Counted from the stretch's first letter, positions 42,867 to 52,331 are shown. The stretch is DNA of 64,000 nt from Sandaracinaceae bacterium (GCA_019637095.1 JAHBWG010000015.1:54004-118003); one strand, 5' to 3'. Program-made: numbers and translations. Notes: a model not told the origin generated them from the letters alone.

Positions 42867-44078
42867 TCAGTCGGGCTCGCCCGCGCGGACCGCGCGCAGC
42901 AGCGCGCCGACGAACGAGCGACCGACGCGCGCGTACCCCTCGCGCCCGAGGTGGAGGCGATCGCTCGCGACCATCCCGGGGAAGCGCGCCCAGCGCTCCA
43001 GGGTGCCGGGCCCGCCCGAGCTCGCGGCGCTGTCCCAGAAGCCGCACCCGTGGCGGAGAGCGAGCCGGCGCTGCGTCGCGCTGACCGCGCCCATGCGCGG
43101 CGCATGCGCCGGGAACGTGGCAAGCGGCCCGACGAGGAGGCAGCTCGCGTCTGGCGCGATGCGTCGGACGCGCGCGATGGCCGCGCTCGTGTCGGCCTCG
43201 TAGGCGGCGAGCGAGAGCCCGCGGTCGAGCGCCTCGTTGCCGCCGTAGCTCAGCACCACGAGGTCCGGCGGACGATGGCGGAGCTGCTCGACCAGGAGCG
43301 CTTCGTCCCACGTCAGGATCGCGCTCGCACGGTGTCCGTTGATCCCGAGCACGTCGTAGACGAGCCCGCTCGGTCGCTCGACGACGAGCCCCAGCACCCG
43401 AGGCACACCGCCCGCCGCCCGCACGTGGACCCGATGTGCGCTCGCGTCGAGCGAGCGCCGCACGACGACGAGCTCGGGCCGCCCGCGAGAGAGCGCGACG
43501 GGCTCGTACGGTCCGGCGTCGACGCGGACCTCGAGCCGACCCGGGCGCGGACGGCCGAGCGCGTGCAGCTCGACCTCACGCGGGCCGGTGTCGGAGGGCA
43601 GATGCGCGACCAGGCTCGCGGCCGGCCCCGCCGGCTCCATCGCGACGCCGGCGAGCCCCCAGCGCCCGTCGAGAGGCCCGTAGTCGCGCGCGTAGCCGCG
43701 CCGGCGCGCGGTCCACTCGCCCGCCGCCTCCAGGCGCACCGGGCCGCGGTGCCAGCTCCCGATGCGCGGGGGCAACAGGTACCCGCTGCCCCCGTCGCCG
43801 TAGCGGGCTTGGAGCGTCTCGCGCGCGACCGCGGTCCAGAGATCCGCCGCGACGTTGGAGTCGCCGAAGTGCATCACCCGCACCCGGCGTCGCGGGTCGC
43901 GCGCGAGCGCGCCGAGCGCGTCGCGGAAGTGGCCGAGCGCGACCGGGCGCTCGACGTCGACCGGATGGACGACCAGCTGTCGAGCGACGACCGGCTGGGC
44001 GCGCACCGACGCGAGCGCGGCCAACGAGAGCGGCGCGGCGAGGGCGAGCGCGCGTCCCCACGCGCCGCGTGGCCTCAC
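42867..44078 (-). CDS. SGNH-type hydrolase/acetyltransferase (A)
   Basis: 403 residues. Signal peptide (LALAAPLSLAALASVRAQ). SGNH block I is MHFGDSN (69-75, Ser74 nucleophile), followed by a beta domain inserted in the middle (about 140-260), then block III, VVLSYGGNEALD, and the terminal DRLHL that supplies Asp and His. This is the AlgX/AlgJ or PatB type rather than a lipase. With the MBOAT protein at 45667 it would move acetyl groups onto an exported polysaccharide or onto peptidoglycan. The start overlaps the stop of the second SGNH gene as ATGA. Confidence 0.82.
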   Translation of the reverse strand: MRPRGAWGRALALAAPLSLAALASVRAQPVVARQLVVHPVDVERPVALGHFRDALGALARDPRRRVRVMHFGDSNVAADLWTAVARETLQARYGDGGSGYLLPPRIGSWHRGPVRLEAAGEWTARRRGYARDYGPLDGRWGLAGVAMEPAGPAASLVAHLPSDTGPREVELHALGRPRPGRLEVRVDAGPYEPVALSRGRPELVVVRRSLDASAHRVHVRAAGGVPRVLGLVVERPSGLVYDVLGINGHRASAILTWDEALLVEQLRHRPPDLVVLSYGGNEALDRGLSLAAYEADTSAAIARVRRIAPDASCLLVGPLATFPAHAPRMGAVSATQRRLALRHGCGFWDSAASSGGPGTLERWARFPGMVASDRLHLGREGYARVGRSFVGALLRAVRAGEPD

Positions 44079-45607
44079 GGCGCACCCTCCGCGATCCAGT
44101 CGTCGTACCCCTTGAGCAGGGCGCGGTGGACCAGCGAGCCGACGACGCGCGCGCCCGAGGCGGTCAAGTGGCCGAGGTCGTCCGTGACCAGGCGCGGACG
44201 GCTCGTGTACCAGCGCGCCATCGTCCCCTCACCGCCGAGCGCCATGAACGAGTCGAAGAACGCGCAGCCCTCCGCGTGGGCGATCGCGCGCTGCGCCTCG
44301 ACGAGCCGCGGGACCCGCGCGCGGGTCACGATCCGACCTGCGACGCGCTCGCCCTTGTCGAGCACCGACATCACGAGGCAGCTCGCCTCCGGCGCCGCCT
44401 CCCGGAAGCGCCGCAGGATCCCGCGGTAGTGCGCCTCGTAGCGCTCGGGCACGTACGCGACCGACGAGCTCACCGCGTCGTTCGCGCCCATCCAGAAGAC
44501 GAGGAGGTGCGGGTCCCGCTGCCGCACTTGAGCGCGCAGGTGCTCCTCGTCGAAGAGGCGGAGCACGCGCGTGAATGCCCCGATCAGCGCCAGGCCGTCG
44601 ACCACGACGCCGGGCCCGTCCCGCTCCATGGTGACGCCGTAGAGCCGCAGCCGGTGCGGTGCCTCGCCCGCCGGGCCGATCGTGAACCGGTGCGCGCCGT
44701 CCGCGACGCGGATCGTCTCGACGCGATCTTCGACCGCCGCGGCGCGCGTCGAGCGCTCGAGCGGCGGCCCATCGTCGACCGCGACGCCGAGCGTCGAGCC
44801 CTCCGGCCACGCCTGGTAGAAGAGACGCACGACGCTCGCGCGCGTGCCCGGGCCGTCGCCTCCGCGCGTCGCGATCCGGCTGACCGCCCGTGGATGGTCG
44901 GCCGTCGCGACGACGCCGCCGTAGCCGTAGCGCCCGAGCGGACCGTCACCGCGGTTGACCACGTAGGTGCGCCACCCCTCGCTCGACCACTCGACGTCCT
45001 GGTGGCGCTGGTAGCGCCACCCCGGCGCGATCGGCACCCAGCCCTTGCCCCCGTCGCCGAAGCGCTCCGAGAGGAGCCGCCTCAGCTGCGCCGTCGTGAG
45101 GTCGCCGCCGTTGATCGAGGTGCCGTAGACGCTCATGCGCGCGAGCACTCGCTCACCTCGCGCGACGCGCCCGAGGCGCCGGTAGAACCACCGCATCGCG
45201 TCGTGCGGGTCCTCGATCTCGCGGGTGAGCCCGTGGTAGTCGCCGGGGTCGATCCGCGGCGGCGGCGTCCGGGCGCCGGGCGTCGCGAGAGGCGGCGGCG
45301 CCTCGCGCCTCGGGACGATCTCGAGGGGCGGCGGGAGCGGAGCCAGACGCAACAGCGCGTCGTCGTCGTCGCGGTCGACGATGCGGTGCTCGCGGAGCGC
45401 CCCGGCGATGCCCGCGCCCCCCTGGCGTGGGGTCGCGTGAAGGAGATCGGCGAGCGGCCACGCGTCGCCGGGGCCGATCACGCGGAGCCGCTCGAGGCCC
45501 GGGACCGCGTACGGGATCCACGCGAAGCACGCGGCGAAGAGCGCGACGCGCGCAGCTCGCCAGACCCCCGCGGGGTGCGGCTCCTGCCTGCGTCGCGGAT
45601 CGTTCAC
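44075..45607 (-). CDS. SGNH-type protein (B) with altered block I
   Basis: 510 residues from GTG 45607. A single N-terminal membrane anchor (VALFAACFAWIPYAVPGL) precedes a proline-rich linker. The SGNH part is homologous to protein A: VLARMSVYGTSINGGDLTTA aligns with A's VRVMHFGDSNVAADLWTA, and both continue into 'RFGDGGkGW.p'. Block I is therefore GTS, not GDS: the serine is kept but the Asp before it is Thr. Block III (WMGANDAV) and a final DLGHLT are present. It is a likely divided-function partner of A and of the MBOAT protein at 45667, which ends 59 bp upstream. Confidence 0.78.
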   Translation of the reverse strand: MNDPRRRQEPHPAGVWRAARVALFAACFAWIPYAVPGLERLRVIGPGDAWPLADLLHATPRQGGAGIAGALREHRIVDRDDDDALLRLAPLPPPLEIVPRREAPPPLATPGARTPPPRIDPGDYHGLTREIEDPHDAMRWFYRRLGRVARGERVLARMSVYGTSINGGDLTTAQLRRLLSERFGDGGKGWVPIAPGWRYQRHQDVEWSSEGWRTYVVNRGDGPLGRYGYGGVVATADHPRAVSRIATRGGDGPGTRASVVRLFYQAWPEGSTLGVAVDDGPPLERSTRAAAVEDRVETIRVADGAHRFTIGPAGEAPHRLRLYGVTMERDGPGVVVDGLALIGAFTRVLRLFDEEHLRAQVRQRDPHLLVFWMGANDAVSSSVAYVPERYEAHYRGILRRFREAAPEASCLVMSVLDKGERVAGRIVTRARVPRLVEAQRAIAHAEGCAFFDSFMALGGEGTMARWYTSRPRLVTDDLGHLTASGARVVGSLVHRALLKGYDDWIAEGAP

Positions 45608-45666
45608 GCTCGACGTCAGCGTACGATGCTCACTCCACTCGGTCGAGCGACGCGCCGCCGTGCTGA

Positions 45667-47217
45667 TCAGAACTGGAAGTAGATGAACGGCGCGGGGCGC
45701 CCGCCTGCGACGTGCATCAGCAGCGCCGCGACGGCCGCGACGAGCAGCCCCATCAGCGGCCAGGGCATGGAGCGCACGCGCTCCTCGATCGCCTCGAGCC
45801 AGCGGCGCGGCCCGAAGTGCGTCACCGCCATCCCCAGCATCACCGCCCACACCCACGGATCGATCCGCAACGACGCCCAATCGTTCGCGAAGAACATGCG
45901 GTCGTACATCTCCAGCATCCGCGCGAGCGAGGGCGAGCGGAACATCGGCCAGTGCACGACGAAGAAGTGGAGGCTCACGAACACGAGCACCGCCCGCTTC
46001 CACCCGCTCTGTGGCGGCGACGCCGCCCGGCCGCGGTGCGCCTGCCACTGTCGCCACGCGCGGTTGAGGGTCACGCCGAAGGCGTGCCAGAGACCGAAGA
46101 TCACGAACGTCCAGCCCGCGCCGTGCCAGACGCCGATGATCAGGAACGAGATCCACAGGTTGAAGTAGCTGCGCGCCGCGCTCACGCGTGAGCCGCCGAG
46201 GCTGACGTAGAGGTAGTCTTGCACCCAGCGCGACAACGTGATGTGCCAGCGACGCCAGAACTCGATCGGCCCGGTCGTGTCGAACGGACGGTCGAAGTTC
46301 TGCGGTAGCTCGAAGCCGACGAGGCGCGCGCTCCCGCGTGCGATGTCGGTGTAGCCGGAGAAGTCGCCGTAGAGCTGCCAGGTGTATGCGTAGACGGCGA
46401 CCCACACCTCGCCCGAGCTGAACGCGCTCGGGTTGTCCCAGACGCGGTCGAGGAGCGCGCGCGCGAGGAAGTCGGCGACGGCGACCTTCTTCACGAGGCC
46501 ACGCAAGATCAGGTAGATGCCGCGCTGCGCGCCGTCCGCACCGAGCGCGGGGAGCCGCGCAAACTGCGGCAGGAACTCCTTGGCCCGCACGATCGGGCCC
46601 GCCACGAGCTGTGGGAAGAACGCAACGTACGTTGCGAACTCGAGGACGTCGCGGTGCGGCGGGATGCGCCGCCGGTAGACGTCGATCGTGTAGCTGAGCG
46701 TCTGGAACGTGTAGAACGAGATCCCGACCGGAACGATCAGGTGCAGGAGCTCGGGCCGAAAGCTCCCGCCGAGCGCGCCCACGAGCTGGGCGCTCGCGAC
46801 GAGCCCGAAGTCCGCGTACTTGAACAGCCCGAGCAGCCCGAGGTTGACGGCGATGCTCACTGCGACGAGCGCCTTGCGCCCGGCCTCGCGCTCGACACGC
46901 CCGAGGGCGAGGCCGACGCCGTAGTCGAGCAGCGTCGACGCGATGATCAGGAGGATGAAGACCGCGTTCCACGACATGTAGAACACGTAGGAGGCGAACA
47001 GGAGCAACGCGGTCCGGCTCGTCGCGAGCAGCCGCTCCCGGCCGCGGCCCGCCGCTCCGAAGCGCCGGGCGGGCACGCTGGTCCGCGGATCGAGGGCCCA
47101 GAAGCCCATGAACACGAGCGCGAGGAAGACGAAGTAGTCGAGGCTGTTGAAGAGCACCGGGAGCCGACGCTCAAAAGACCAAGCGAGATCCTCGACGTCA
47201 AGGTCGAGGTCCATCAC
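45667..47217 (-). CDS. MBOAT O-acyltransferase (AlgI/PatA-like)
   Basis: 516 residues with about ten membrane segments. MBOAT signatures: YVFYMSWNAVFILLII, LLGLFKYADF, PVGISFYTFQTLSYTIDVYR, FFPQLVAGPI, YGDFSGYTDIARGSARLVGF, then FWRRWHITLSRWVQDYLY (His325) and the catalytic-type IIGVWHGAGWTF (His365). It resembles AlgI/PatA, which pass acetyl groups across the inner membrane for SGNH partners to place on alginate, other polysaccharides or peptidoglycan. It is the first gene of a three-gene operon with two SGNH proteins; the target polymer is not encoded here. Confidence 0.92.
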   Translation of the reverse strand: MMDLDLDVEDLAWSFERRLPVLFNSLDYFVFLALVFMGFWALDPRTSVPARRFGAAGRGRERLLATSRTALLLFASYVFYMSWNAVFILLIIASTLLDYGVGLALGRVEREAGRKALVAVSIAVNLGLLGLFKYADFGLVASAQLVGALGGSFRPELLHLIVPVGISFYTFQTLSYTIDVYRRRIPPHRDVLEFATYVAFFPQLVAGPIVRAKEFLPQFARLPALGADGAQRGIYLILRGLVKKVAVADFLARALLDRVWDNPSAFSSGEVWVAVYAYTWQLYGDFSGYTDIARGSARLVGFELPQNFDRPFDTTGPIEFWRRWHITLSRWVQDYLYVSLGGSRVSAARSYFNLWISFLIIGVWHGAGWTFVIFGLWHAFGVTLNRAWRQWQAHRGRAASPPQSGWKRAVLVFVSLHFFVVHWPMFRSPSLARMLEMYDRMFFANDWASLRIDPWVWAVMLGMAVTHFGPRRWLEAIEERVRSMPWPLMGLLVAAVAALLMHVAGGRPAPFIYFQF

Positions 47218-47381
47218 GCGCGCGCCGACACGCCGCGCCGAGCGCGACGCGACCGGACCGCCGAGACCGCGCCCTGGCCGCGCCGCGCCCTCGGTCGCCT
47301 GCGCTCGGGATGGCGTCGCGCGACGCGCGAGGACGAGGTCGATCGCGCGTCGCGTCGACCGCGGGCATCACGCGTCGCGGC

Positions 47382-47936
47382 TCAGGCGCGCCGGCGACGC
47401 GCCCACGCGGCGAAGCCGGCCATGAGCTCCGCGAGCTGCTCGCGGGTCCGCGGGTCGGTGAGCTGACCGTCCTCGAACTTCGTGTTGGCGCTCGCGACGA
47501 GCAGCTCCGGCCACGGGAAGACGTCGGCGGCCATTCCGAGCAGGATCGTCTTGGTGTGCATCTGCGCGCGCGCGCCGCCGACCGCGCTCGTCGAGGCGCT
47601 GAGCACCGCGCAGGGCTTGTCGCGGAAGGGGGAGCGGTAGGCGGGGCGGCTCGCCCAGTCGAGCGCGTTCTTCAGCACGCCCGAGAGCGAGTAGTTGTAC
47701 TCGGGCCCCGCGAGGAGCACCGCGTCCGCCGCGCGCACGGCCTCGCGCAGCGCGGTGACGGCGGGCGGCACCTCCAGGTCGTCGTCGTAGAGCGGGAGCG
47801 CGCGCAGGTCGTGGAGCGTGAGCACGACGTCGCTCGGCGCGAGCTCGCCCGCGGCGCGCAGCAGCGCGGTGTTGAGGCTCTCGGCTCGGAGCGAGCCCGA
47901 GAGCGCGAGGATCGACAGGCTCTTCGTGTCCGTCAT
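47382..47936 (-). CDS. NAD(P)H-dependent FMN reductase
   Basis: 184 residues. Flavodoxin-like fold with the FMN phosphate loop GSLRAESLNTALL (about 14-26) and the family motif PEYNYSLSGVLKNALDWASR (about 79-98). It belongs to the SsuE/ArsH/YieF-type quinone and FMN reductases, dimeric cytosolic enzymes. It lies 20 bp after the pirin gene on the same strand, a pair often seen in oxidative or quinone stress operons, with a divergent LysR regulator. Confidence 0.92.
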   Translation of the reverse strand: MTDTKSLSILALSGSLRAESLNTALLRAAGELAPSDVVLTLHDLRALPLYDDDLEVPPAVTALREAVRAADAVLLAGPEYNYSLSGVLKNALDWASRPAYRSPFRDKPCAVLSASTSAVGGARAQMHTKTILLGMAADVFPWPELLVASANTKFEDGQLTDPRTREQLAELMAGFAAWARRRRA

Positions 47937-47956
47937 GGCGGTGCCTCTCTTCTCGG

Positions 47957-48652
47957 TCAGGGCAGGTCGAACACGAGCGCCTCGGCGAGGTCCTCGGGCG
48001 CGCGCGCCGTGAGCGAGAGCGACGCGACCTCGGTGAGCGCGGCGCCGTCGCCCGCCTCGAGGCGCTCGCCCGCGAGGCTGAAGCTCCCGTGGACCACCTG
48101 GACCCAGGCGCTGGGGTGACGCAGCGCGAGCGAGGCGGAGGCCCCGTCACCCAAGCGCACGCGGTGCACGTCGGCGTCCTGCCGGATCGACAAGCTCCCG
48201 TCGCGCCCCTCCGGGCTCACGAGCAACGTCACGCCCTCCTCGCGGCCGAAGTCGCGCTGGGCGTAGCGCGGCGCCGCGCCGCGCGAGGTGGGGACGAGCC
48301 AGATCTGGAGGAAGTGAACCGGCGCGACGCGCGAGCCGTTCATCTCCGAGTGGTGGACGCCGGAGCCGGCGCTCATCACCTGCACCTCGCCCGGCTGGAT
48401 CACGCCCCCGCCGCCGGTGGAGTCCTGGTGCGCCAACGCGCCCTCGACGACGTAGGAGAGGATCTCCATGTCGCGGTGGCCGTGGGTCGGGAACCCCGCG
48501 CCCGGGTCCACCCGATCCTCGTTGATCACCCGCAGCGGGCCGAAGCCCATGAAGCGCGGGTCGTGGTACGAGCCGAAGCTGAAGGTGTGGTGGCTGTCGA
48601 GCCAGCCCATCCGGACGCGGCCTCGCTCGTGGCTTCGACGGATCTGAATCAT
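47957..48652 (-). CDS. pirin-family bicupin
   Basis: 231 residues from ATG 48652. It begins with the YhhW-type start IRRSHERGRVRMGWLDSHHT and FSFGSYHDPRFMGFGPLRVI. The metal site is intact: His57 and His59 (FPTHGHRDME), His101 and Glu103 (GVHHSEMN). Family members such as E. coli YhhW oxidise quercetin. The second cupin has no obvious metal ligands. It is the first gene of an operon with the FMN reductase and is divergent from a LysR gene. Confidence 0.93.
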   Translation of the reverse strand: MIQIRRSHERGRVRMGWLDSHHTFSFGSYHDPRFMGFGPLRVINEDRVDPGAGFPTHGHRDMEILSYVVEGALAHQDSTGGGGVIQPGEVQVMSAGSGVHHSEMNGSRVAPVHFLQIWLVPTSRGAAPRYAQRDFGREEGVTLLVSPEGRDGSLSIRQDADVHRVRLGDGASASLALRHPSAWVQVVHGSFSLAGERLEAGDGAALTEVASLSLTARAPEDLAEALVFDLP

Positions 48653-48711
48653 CGCGTGCTCCTCTCGGGGGCTCGCTGCGCCCCTCGCTCGAGAGAACCT
48701 GAGGCTGCTTT

Positions 48712-48732
48712 CCTGCATGCCTAGATGGCAGG
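48712..48732. promoter_or_regulatory. candidate LysR operator in the pirin/LysR intergenic region
   Basis: CCTGC-N11-GCAGG, with an inner TGCC-TAGAT-GGCA, and a further CTGCATG directly after. It lies between the pirin start (48652) and the LysR start (48760). The symmetric pair with an 11-bp gap fits the LysR type. Confidence 0.5.
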
Positions 48733-48759
48733 ACTGCATGATAGCCTTGCGATTCTGCA

Positions 48760-49659
48760 ATGATCGCCGACGACGCGCTGCGCTGGGACGACCTGCGGAC
48801 CTTCCTGGCGGTCGCGCGGACCGGGACGCTCGCCGGCGCCGCGGTCGCGCTCGGCGTCAACGCCTCGACCGTGCATCGCCGTGTCGCCGGGCTCGAGGAC
48901 GCGCTCGGCGCGCCGCTCTTCGAGCGGGACCCGCGCGGCTACCGCGTCACGCAGCTCGGCGAGGTGCTCGTGCCGCACGCCGAGGAGGTCGAGGAGGCGG
49001 TGCTCGCGCTGCGGCGCAAGGCGCGCGGCCACGACCTCGACGCCCGCGGTCCCGTGCGGCTCACGCTGCCCGAGACGCTGCTCTCGGTGATCGCGCCCGC
49101 GCTCGCTTCGGTGTGCGAGGCGGCGCCGGGCCTCTTGCCGATCGTACGCGCGGACGACGCGCTCCTCGACCTCGGCCGCGACGCCGACCTCGCGCTGCGC
49201 CCGAGCGCGCGCCCGCCGCTCGACGCGGTCGGGCGCCGGCTCGGCACGATCGCGTGGGCGTTCTATGGGCGGGCCGAGCCGCCCGAGGCGCCGCGCGCGC
49301 GACGCGCACGACGAGCGCCGCCGCCGGTCGAGCCCCTCGTCGCGTACGCCGAGGGCGCGGCGAAGGCCGGGCAGGACCGCGTCGCGGCGCCGGTGCTGTT
49401 CGAGGTGAGCTCCGTCGGCGCGATGCACCGCGTGTTGCCGCACGTGCGCGCGTTCGGCCTCTTGCCGTGCTACCTCGGCGACCCGGACGCGCGCCTCGCG
49501 CGACGCAGCGAGCCGATCGCGGAGGCCGCGACCGACCTCTGGCTCTTGGTGCACGCGGACCTGCGGCGCTCGGCGCGCGTGCGCGCGCTCGTGGACCTGC
49601 TCGTCCCACGGCTCGAGGCGATGATGCACGTGCTCGACGGCCGCGCCGCGGCTTCCTGA
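48760..49659 (+). CDS. LysR-family regulator
   Basis: 299 residues. The N-terminal winged helix is clear (WDDLRTFLAVARTGTLAGAA, LGVNASTVHRRVAGLEDALG, APLFERDPRGYRVT; about residues 9-70), then an effector-binding domain with an Arg-rich loop near residue 180. It is divergent from the pirin/FMN reductase operon, the usual arrangement for a LysR activator and its target. Confidence 0.92.
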   Translation: MIADDALRWDDLRTFLAVARTGTLAGAAVALGVNASTVHRRVAGLEDALGAPLFERDPRGYRVTQLGEVLVPHAEEVEEAVLALRRKARGHDLDARGPVRLTLPETLLSVIAPALASVCEAAPGLLPIVRADDALLDLGRDADLALRPSARPPLDAVGRRLGTIAWAFYGRAEPPEAPRARRARRAPPPVEPLVAYAEGAAKAGQDRVAAPVLFEVSSVGAMHRVLPHVRAFGLLPCYLGDPDARLARRSEPIAEAATDLWLLVHADLRRSARVRALVDLLVPRLEAMMHVLDGRAAAS

Positions 49660-49744
49660 TCGACCTCCCGATCGAGCGCTGGCTCGATCATCGCGCATCG
49701 TGAGCACGCTGAGCCGGCGCGGCGGCGCGTGCTACCCTGACGCC

Positions 49745-50317
49745 GTGACGGCCGAGGTCTGGACCAGCCTGCCCGACGTCGGGGGCGAGCGCGTTCGCCG
49801 CCTCCGGCGAGACGAGTACGACCGCCTCGTCGGCGCGGGAGTGTTCGCCGACGAGCGGGTCGAGCTCATCCGAGGGGTGATCGTTCGCATGGCACCGCAG
49901 GGACCTTCCCACGCCGGACCGATCGAGGTGCTGACGGAGCTCCTCGTCCCCCCGCTCGTCGGGCGCGCGCGCGTCCGCGTGCAGCTCCCGCTGATCGGCC
50001 CGGACGAGTCCGAGCCCGAGCCGGATCTCGCGGTCGTCCCGCTCGGTCAGCCCCATCGCGAGCACCCGTCAGCGGCGCATCTCGTGATCGAGGTCGCGCG
50101 CACCTCGCAGGTCTACGACCGCGGCACGAAGGGCCCGCTGTACGCCGAGATGGGCGTGCCCGAGTACTGGGTCGTCGACATCGCCGCGCGCGCCATCGAG
50201 GTCCACCGCGAGCCCGTCGGCGATCGCTATACGCGCGTCGAGACGTTCCGCGACGGCACGATCCCCCTCGTCGCGTACCCGGACGTGACCGTCCCCGTCG
50301 CTCCCGTGTTCGGCTGA
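49745..50317 (+). CDS. Uma2-family (DUF820) putative endonuclease
   Basis: 190 residues from GTG 49745; GTG 49700 is an in-frame alternative. It shows the Uma2 PD-(D/E)xK pattern: ERVELIRGVIVRMAP with the first Glu, the QLPL strand followed by SEPEPDLAVVP (Asp), and HLVIEVARTSQVYDRGTKGP with the Glu and Lys, then YAEMGVPEYWVVDIAARAIE. Cyanobacteria and myxobacteria carry many such genes, with biological roles mostly unknown. It is convergent with, and its end is overlapped by, the frameshifted HNH gene. Confidence 0.85.
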   Translation: MTAEVWTSLPDVGGERVRRLRRDEYDRLVGAGVFADERVELIRGVIVRMAPQGPSHAGPIEVLTELLVPPLVGRARVRVQLPLIGPDESEPEPDLAVVPLGQPHREHPSAAHLVIEVARTSQVYDRGTKGPLYAEMGVPEYWVVDIAARAIEVHREPVGDRYTRVETFRDGTIPLVAYPDVTVPVAPVFG

Positions 50318-50989
50318 TACCGGTTCTCTCGAGTTGCTCTACGCGGCCCCCGTCGGGAGCAAGCTTGCGGACGAGCGGCTCGGAACATCAGCGAGTACCC
50401 GGCTTCTGGCGCCGCGAAGCTGCAGATCTGCTCGCGCGCTTCCTCGGGCCACTCGCGGCCGTGACGCTGGTACAGCTCGATCACCAGCTTGCGCACTCGA
50501 CCGAGCTGCTTGCTGCGGCGAAGGTCGAGGTCTTGGCGATCGAGCTTGTACCGCCGGATCGTCGCGCGGCCTCGCGCGGATCCGTCCCGCGGGCGGATCA
50601 CCTCGTCGGTGAAGGCCAAGTGGTCGGCCGGGTCTTCGTCGGTGGCGCATGGGTCGAGGGTCGACGACAGCGGGATGGTCGTGACCTTCTTCTGGCACCC
50701 GTCACAACACAGGTAGAGGTTGGCCCCGGACGAACGCTCCCGCGGGGTCGTCAGCGACGCCAACGTAGTGATCGACCGTCTCTTCCTGCACGCCGAGCTT
50801 CGTCTCACAGTAGAAGCACTTGGCGTGGCTCATCGCGCGCAGACTGTCCTTCACCTCGGGGTGCGCGTACTGGCTCGAGGGAGGCCGGCGCCCTGGCTCG
50901 GCCGCGCGCGCCTCGAGGAACGCGGCCGCCCACCGAGGCGCGCGCTCCCGCAGGACCGCGGGCTCCTCGAGACGCTCGAGCTGGATCAC
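50227..50989 (-). pseudogene. PtuB-like HNH endonuclease gene with a frameshift
   Basis: The start is GTG 50989, overlapping the ATPase stop as GTGA. The first frame gives SHAKCFYCETKLGVQEETVD, then HYVGVADDPAGAFVR; the next frame continues ANLYLCCDGCQKKVTTIPLS, then DPCATDEDPADHLAFTDEVI and LDRQDLDLRRSKQLGRVRKL. Joined, this is the PtuB/TIGR02646-type HNH layout (CxxC, DH, NLyl.C..C, LDP). The break is at a GGGG run near 50730, where removal of one G restores reading. The end is also uncertain: the frame runs into the end of the Uma2 gene (stop at 50227), while another frame stops at 50339. A true mutation or a homopolymer read error are both possible. Confidence 0.65.
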
Positions 50990-52218
50990 GTGCCCGTCGG
51001 CTCGAGCAGGCGGCGAAGATCGTCGGGCAAGCTCAGGTAGCCGAACTCGTCGGGGTTGAGCCTCTGGAGCTGGGCCTCGAGCTGAGCCCGTCTCGCCTCG
51101 TCGCCTTCGTCGATCGCGCGTCGACGCGCCTCCACCAGCTGCGTCACCTCCTCGGAGAACGGGAGCGTCCCCGAGAACGCGGGCGACGCCAGGACCTCGC
51201 CGATGGGGAGGTGGCCGTAGTCGGCGGACACGTCGCGCACCACGCACCGCTCCGCGCCGTCTTGCTCGCAGACGAAGACTTTCGAGCCCGCCGGCGCCGA
51301 GGCCACGACGAAGGGCGAGTGCGTCGTCGCGACGATCTGCACGTGCGGGAAGATCTCCCGCAGCACCGGGATCAGGGTCTTCTGCCACTTGGGGTGGAGG
51401 TGGTTCTCTGCCTCGTCGATGAGCAGCAGCCCGGGCACGTCGAGGATGCGCGAGAACGTCCCAGGGCTCGAAGCGAAGCAGCCGTACATGCGACGCAAGA
51501 GCGCCATCGCGTGCTGCATGAGGTAGAGGCTCCCCGAGTTGAGGTGCCGAAGCTCGAGCTCTCGCCCGTGCTGGACGAAGATCGGCTTGAGCGTCGCGCG
51601 CATCACGCGATCGAGCCGTCCGTTGATCAGCGACACCTCGGCGACGCGCTGAACCGCCGCCCAGAGTGCCTCACCCGCCTCCCGCTCCGCCGGGTCGCGC
51701 GAGTCGCGGAGGTAGTCGACCTGGCAGATGAACTGCGTAGTCTCCGGGTTCTCGACGAGGCCGGAGAATGCGCCATGGAGGAAGTTCCAGAGCGGGAACC
51801 GATCGAGCGAACTGATCTCGAAAGGCCTCGGGCTCGCGGCCGACGCCCAGTAGTCGACGACCCAATCGGCACCGTGTCCGCTCCGTTCCCCTCGCACGTG
51901 GGGGGCTTCGGCATTTGGCCGGTTCGCCACCGCGGCGTAGGGGCGAAGTTGGGGAGAGCGCGTCTTGTGGCGTCCGGGACTGAGCCACACCTCGACGCTC
52001 CCTGGTTGATTCGGGCGCGCGACCGGCCGGATGACTTTGCCGTGGTACCGCTCGCCGAACATCGTCCGCACGACGTCGAGCAGCAGCGTCTTGCCCGTCC
52101 CGTTCTCGCCGGTGATCAGCGTGACGGGGACTGGCTCTTCCTCGCCCTCCGGTCGGAGGTCGAGCGTGGCCTCGTCAAACGGGCCGATGTTACGGAGCTC
52201 CAGCGCGATGAGGCGCAT
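50986..52218 (-). CDS. Septu-like (PtuA-type) AAA ATPase
   Basis: 410 residues. ABC/SMC-like ATPase of the AAA_21/OLD group: the first strand is LIALELRNIGPFDEATLDLR, Walker A is GENGTGKT (37-44), a signature-like LNSGSLYLM lies at 227-235, Walker B is GLLLIDEAENHLHP (263-276), and a switch histidine lies in ATTHSPFVV. No long coiled coil is present. The HNH gene directly downstream, overlapping by 4 bp, makes this a PtuA/PtuB-like pair as in Septu and in retron-associated defence modules. It is shorter than typical PtuA (roughly 500 residues or more), so it may be a separate branch. Confidence 0.75.
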   Translation of the reverse strand: MRLIALELRNIGPFDEATLDLRPEGEEEPVPVTLITGENGTGKTLLLDVVRTMFGERYHGKVIRPVARPNQPGSVEVWLSPGRHKTRSPQLRPYAAVANRPNAEAPHVRGERSGHGADWVVDYWASAASPRPFEISSLDRFPLWNFLHGAFSGLVENPETTQFICQVDYLRDSRDPAEREAGEALWAAVQRVAEVSLINGRLDRVMRATLKPIFVQHGRELELRHLNSGSLYLMQHAMALLRRMYGCFASSPGTFSRILDVPGLLLIDEAENHLHPKWQKTLIPVLREIFPHVQIVATTHSPFVVASAPAGSKVFVCEQDGAERCVVRDVSADYGHLPIGEVLASPAFSGTLPFSEEVTQLVEARRRAIDEGDEARRAQLEAQLQRLNPDEFGYLSLPDDLRRLLEPTGT

Positions 52219-52331
52219 CGAGTGCAGCCTGCCACGTTCTCGCGGAGGATGCCCCCGAAGCGACGCGTCCCCGTGAGCCGCGCTCGAGCTGCCGATGTTC
52301 GAGCGCCCACGCTCTCACGCCCTCGAGACCA

